Shown piece by piece: positions 62,489-64,000 of a DNA stretch of 64,000 nucleotides; positions within the stretch are counted from its first letter, which is position 1; every line of letters begins with the position of its first letter. Under the pieces are notes generated by a model. That model was not told where the DNA came from. It ran no database searches and saw only the letters and a list, made by a program, of their open reading frames with translations. The DNA is from Chlamydiales bacterium (GTDB taxonomy: Bacteria > Chlamydiota > Chlamydiia > Chlamydiales > JAJFMA01), in NCBI GenBank assembly GCA_030679955.1, contig JAUXSF010000041.1, forward strand, positions 62,001 to 126,000. The letters are read 5' to 3'. A program made the position numbers and the translations under genes.

Positions 62489-63007
62489 ATGAATGTAATC
62501 AATAATCATGATAATAATCGAATTCATAACATGGTGGGAGATTTTGTAAATACTACAATTCCAAGAACGGCGATATCGGTCGCAGGTACGGTTGCAATTG
62601 AAGCCCTAGCAAACCGGCCACTGTCTTGGGTATGCAATTCTGGAATTGCCTCAGCAGTGCTTAGTTTGAAAGTACAGGGAGCATGCCTCTTTGGTGATAT
62701 AATAGGCTTATGTATTTCCAATACCGGGTGGTCCGAACAAAAAAAACGGGCAATGGTAGGACTCTTCGTAGGATTTACGTTGGCTATTGGTTTAAGCACC
62801 ATGAGTCCTTTACAATACTCTATAGCGAATGAAATTGCCTTGATAGGCATTACTACTCTGCCTAAAATAATGGGTTTAGTGATGTCACATGCTTACTATG
62901 AACATCGTCCCCATTTTGCCGGAACAGTTTTGATAACAAGTGTTGTAGGGGCAGTGCTAACAGAATTTGCTTTGAACAGCCTTCAGTATACCGTTCGTCC
63001 ACAGTAG
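62489..63007 (+). CDS. 172-aa membrane protein, second of a size-matched pair
   Basis: No family recognised. Polar start (MNVINNHDNNRIHNM), then likely membrane helices: ISVAGTVAIEALANRPL, SGIASAVLSLKVQGACLFGD, AMVGLFVGFTLAIGLSTM, ANEIALIGITTLPKIMGLVM, and AGTVLITSVVGAVLTEFAL near the C-terminus. Same length and helix order as the protein at 61273, which lies on the other side of the recombination scar. The upstream region is A/T-rich without a clear consensus promoter. Membrane protein of unknown role; Inc-like topology possible. Confidence 0.62.
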   Translation: MNVINNHDNNRIHNMVGDFVNTTIPRTAISVAGTVAIEALANRPLSWVCNSGIASAVLSLKVQGACLFGDIIGLCISNTGWSEQKKRAMVGLFVGFTLAIGLSTMSPLQYSIANEIALIGITTLPKIMGLVMSHAYYEHRPHFAGTVLITSVVGAVLTEFALNSLQYTVRPQ

Positions 63008-63075
63008 ATTAAGAGGTTCTTTACAAGGATGTTAAGCGCAACATCCTTGTAAGAATTTTCATGTTTCAAAAATGT

Positions 63076-64000
63076 CTACTGCTGATTTAAGACGCGTTCA
63101 TAAAAGGCTTCGTACTGTGGGAGTATACGGTCCACAGTAAAAGCCTCTCTGGCGCGTGTTTTTCCTTGCTCACCCATAGACTTGGCTAACTCTGGCTGCG
63201 ATAAAATCTGCATGGCTTTCTCCGCCATCGCATCGACATCGCCCATGGGAACTAGAAAGCCTGTTTTACCATCCTGGACAACTTCCGGAAGACCACCAAC
63301 CTGTGAAGCTATTACGGGAACGCCGTACGCCATGGCTTCCAAAGCGACCAAGCCAAAACTCTCTTGCGAACTCGGCAGCAAAAACAAATCAGAAGATGCA
63401 ATACATCCGTCAATATTCGATTGCTTACCCAGAAAGGTCACATGATCCTCCAATCCCAAGTCAACTAGCGCATTACGAGCATCCTCTACACCAACTCCTG
63501 TGCCGATAAAAAGTAGCTTACAGGGCATCTGCTTCTGGACCTTGGCAAATACCTTCACAACATCAACCACGCGTTTGACAGGTCTAAAATTGGATGCGTG
63601 AACTATCAACTTCTCGCCATTGGGTGTCAAAGACTGGCGAAACTTCTTATCAAATCGGACATCTTCCCGTGGGATAAAAAAGTTGTAAATGACCTCTATG
63701 GGCTTTTCAATATGAAAGTACTCTTGAGTCTTGCACCGCAAATAGTTTGATACGGCAGTCACGCCATCACTATGTTCAATACTAAACTTTACGATTTCAA
63801 AATAGGCGGGGTCTCGGCCAACCGCTGTAATATCCGTTCCATGCAACGTCGTGACAATTGCCGGCCGCTTCTTGCCAAGCAATTGGCGAGCTAAGTAAGC
63901 ACTGGTCGCATGAGGGATAGCATAATGCACATGCATGATATCCAAATCATATTCTTTGGATATGGCTGCAATTTTTACGGCTAGCGACAGCGCATAATCT
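63076..64000 (-). CDS. bshA: BshA-like GT4 glycosyltransferase (N-acetylglucosaminyl malate synthase), 5' end cut by window
   Basis: About 307 C-terminal residues are visible; the frame runs open past 64000, so the start lies beyond the window. Seen: [57 protein letters not shown] and IEVIYNFF, the typical BshA run, then the GT4 C-terminal domain ([50 protein letters not shown]) with the catalytic E-x7-E. Known: BshA joins UDP-GlcNAc and malate in bacillithiol synthesis; partners BshB and BshC are not in this window. A 3'-end remnant lies at 62093. Confidence 0.85.
   Translation of the reverse strand, partial: DYALSLAVKIAAISKEYDLDIMHVHYAIPHATSAYLARQLLGKKRPAIVTTLHGTDITAVGRDPAYFEIVKFSIEHSDGVTAVSNYLRCKTQEYFHIEKPIEVIYNFFIPREDVRFDKKFRQSLTPNGEKLIVHASNFRPVKRVVDVVKVFAKVQKQMPCKLLFIGTGVGVEDARNALVDLGLEDHVTFLGKQSNIDGCIASSDLFLLPSSQESFGLVALEAMAYGVPVIASQVGGLPEVVQDGKTGFLVPMGDVDAMAEKAMQILSQPELAKSMGEQGKTRAREAFTVDRILPQYEAFYERVLNQQ

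Overview
The window reads as chromosome from a member of the phylum Chlamydiota, probably an environmental ('chlamydia-like', Parachlamydiales/Waddlia-type) lineage rather than Chlamydiaceae. The main evidence is gene order: uppS-cdsA-cmk, ispD-yaeI(lpxG)-SWIB and prfB-GNAT-yebC are the C. trachomatis CT450-452, CT462-460 and CT459-457 neighbourhoods. Further support comes from a stand-alone SWIB protein, BioY, an M16 insulysin-like protease, a Fe/Mn superoxide dismutase, a Sel1-repeat protein and many unrecognised lineage-specific proteins that look like secreted effectors or inclusion-membrane proteins. Genes that Chlamydiaceae usually lack (purA, acs, a UGP3-type pyrophosphorylase, a bshA-like glycosyltransferase) point to a metabolically richer relative. 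The genus is inferred, not proven.

Layout. 1-11.7 kb: the end of an alkylsulfatase gene, an unknown Pro-rich protein, then a mostly minus-strand run that includes three enzymes with export signals: an endonuclease/phosphatase-MESH1 HD fusion, a SAM methyltransferase and a Nudix hydrolase. BioY, DUF1398, APH and DUF2905 proteins are interleaved. 11.8-27.1 kb: unknown or effector-like proteins (11.8, 21.6, 22.8, 23.7 kb), secreted proteins with LecA-like/CFI-box and LURP-one-like regions, ComB, a Kef-type antiporter, acetyl-CoA synthetase, an exported superoxide dismutase and a Sel1-repeat protein. 27.1-33.8 kb: tRNA-Leu(CAG), thiN, lepA, then the tight purA-uppS-cdsA-cmk operon. 33.8-49.2 kb: the rearranged chlamydial core block (ispD, lpxG, SWIB, prfB with its programmed frameshift, GNAT, SprT-like, yebC), interrupted by a plant-UGP3-like gene, an Inc-like protein and a DUF2851 protein. 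Two Pro-rich paralogues sit directly after yebC, where Chlamydiaceae carry tarp, and are followed by proS. 49.2-64 kb: TPR and membrane proteins, an M16 protease with a PseC-like aminotransferase, a TPR/degenerate metallo-beta-lactamase protein, dnaA, three small membrane proteins, a recombination scar holding remnants of a bshA 3' end and of dnaA, and the start-truncated bshA-like gene.

The most unusual non-coding feature is a set of intergenic elements built as nested (layered) inverted repeats of about 160-400 bp, at 6.5, 9.0, 27.9, 39.0, 49.2, 52.4, 57.1 and 61.8 kb. A simpler hairpin family with the core AAACGCAAAGGCGC sits mainly between converging genes at 1.2, 3.6, 15.4 and 21.5 kb, and also forms the outer arms of the 39 kb element. 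No rRNA, CRISPR array, prophage or intact insertion sequence was seen.

How the genes work together: uppS, cdsA, cmk, ispD and lpxG serve envelope lipid, isoprenoid and lipid A synthesis; lepA, prfB, proS and tRNA-Leu serve translation; dnaA serves replication initiation. BioY, ThiN, PurA and Acs fit a salvage-dependent intracellular life. The exported enzymes, Inc-like proteins and Pro-rich proteins are the likely host-interaction layer, but that role is inferred from signals and position only.
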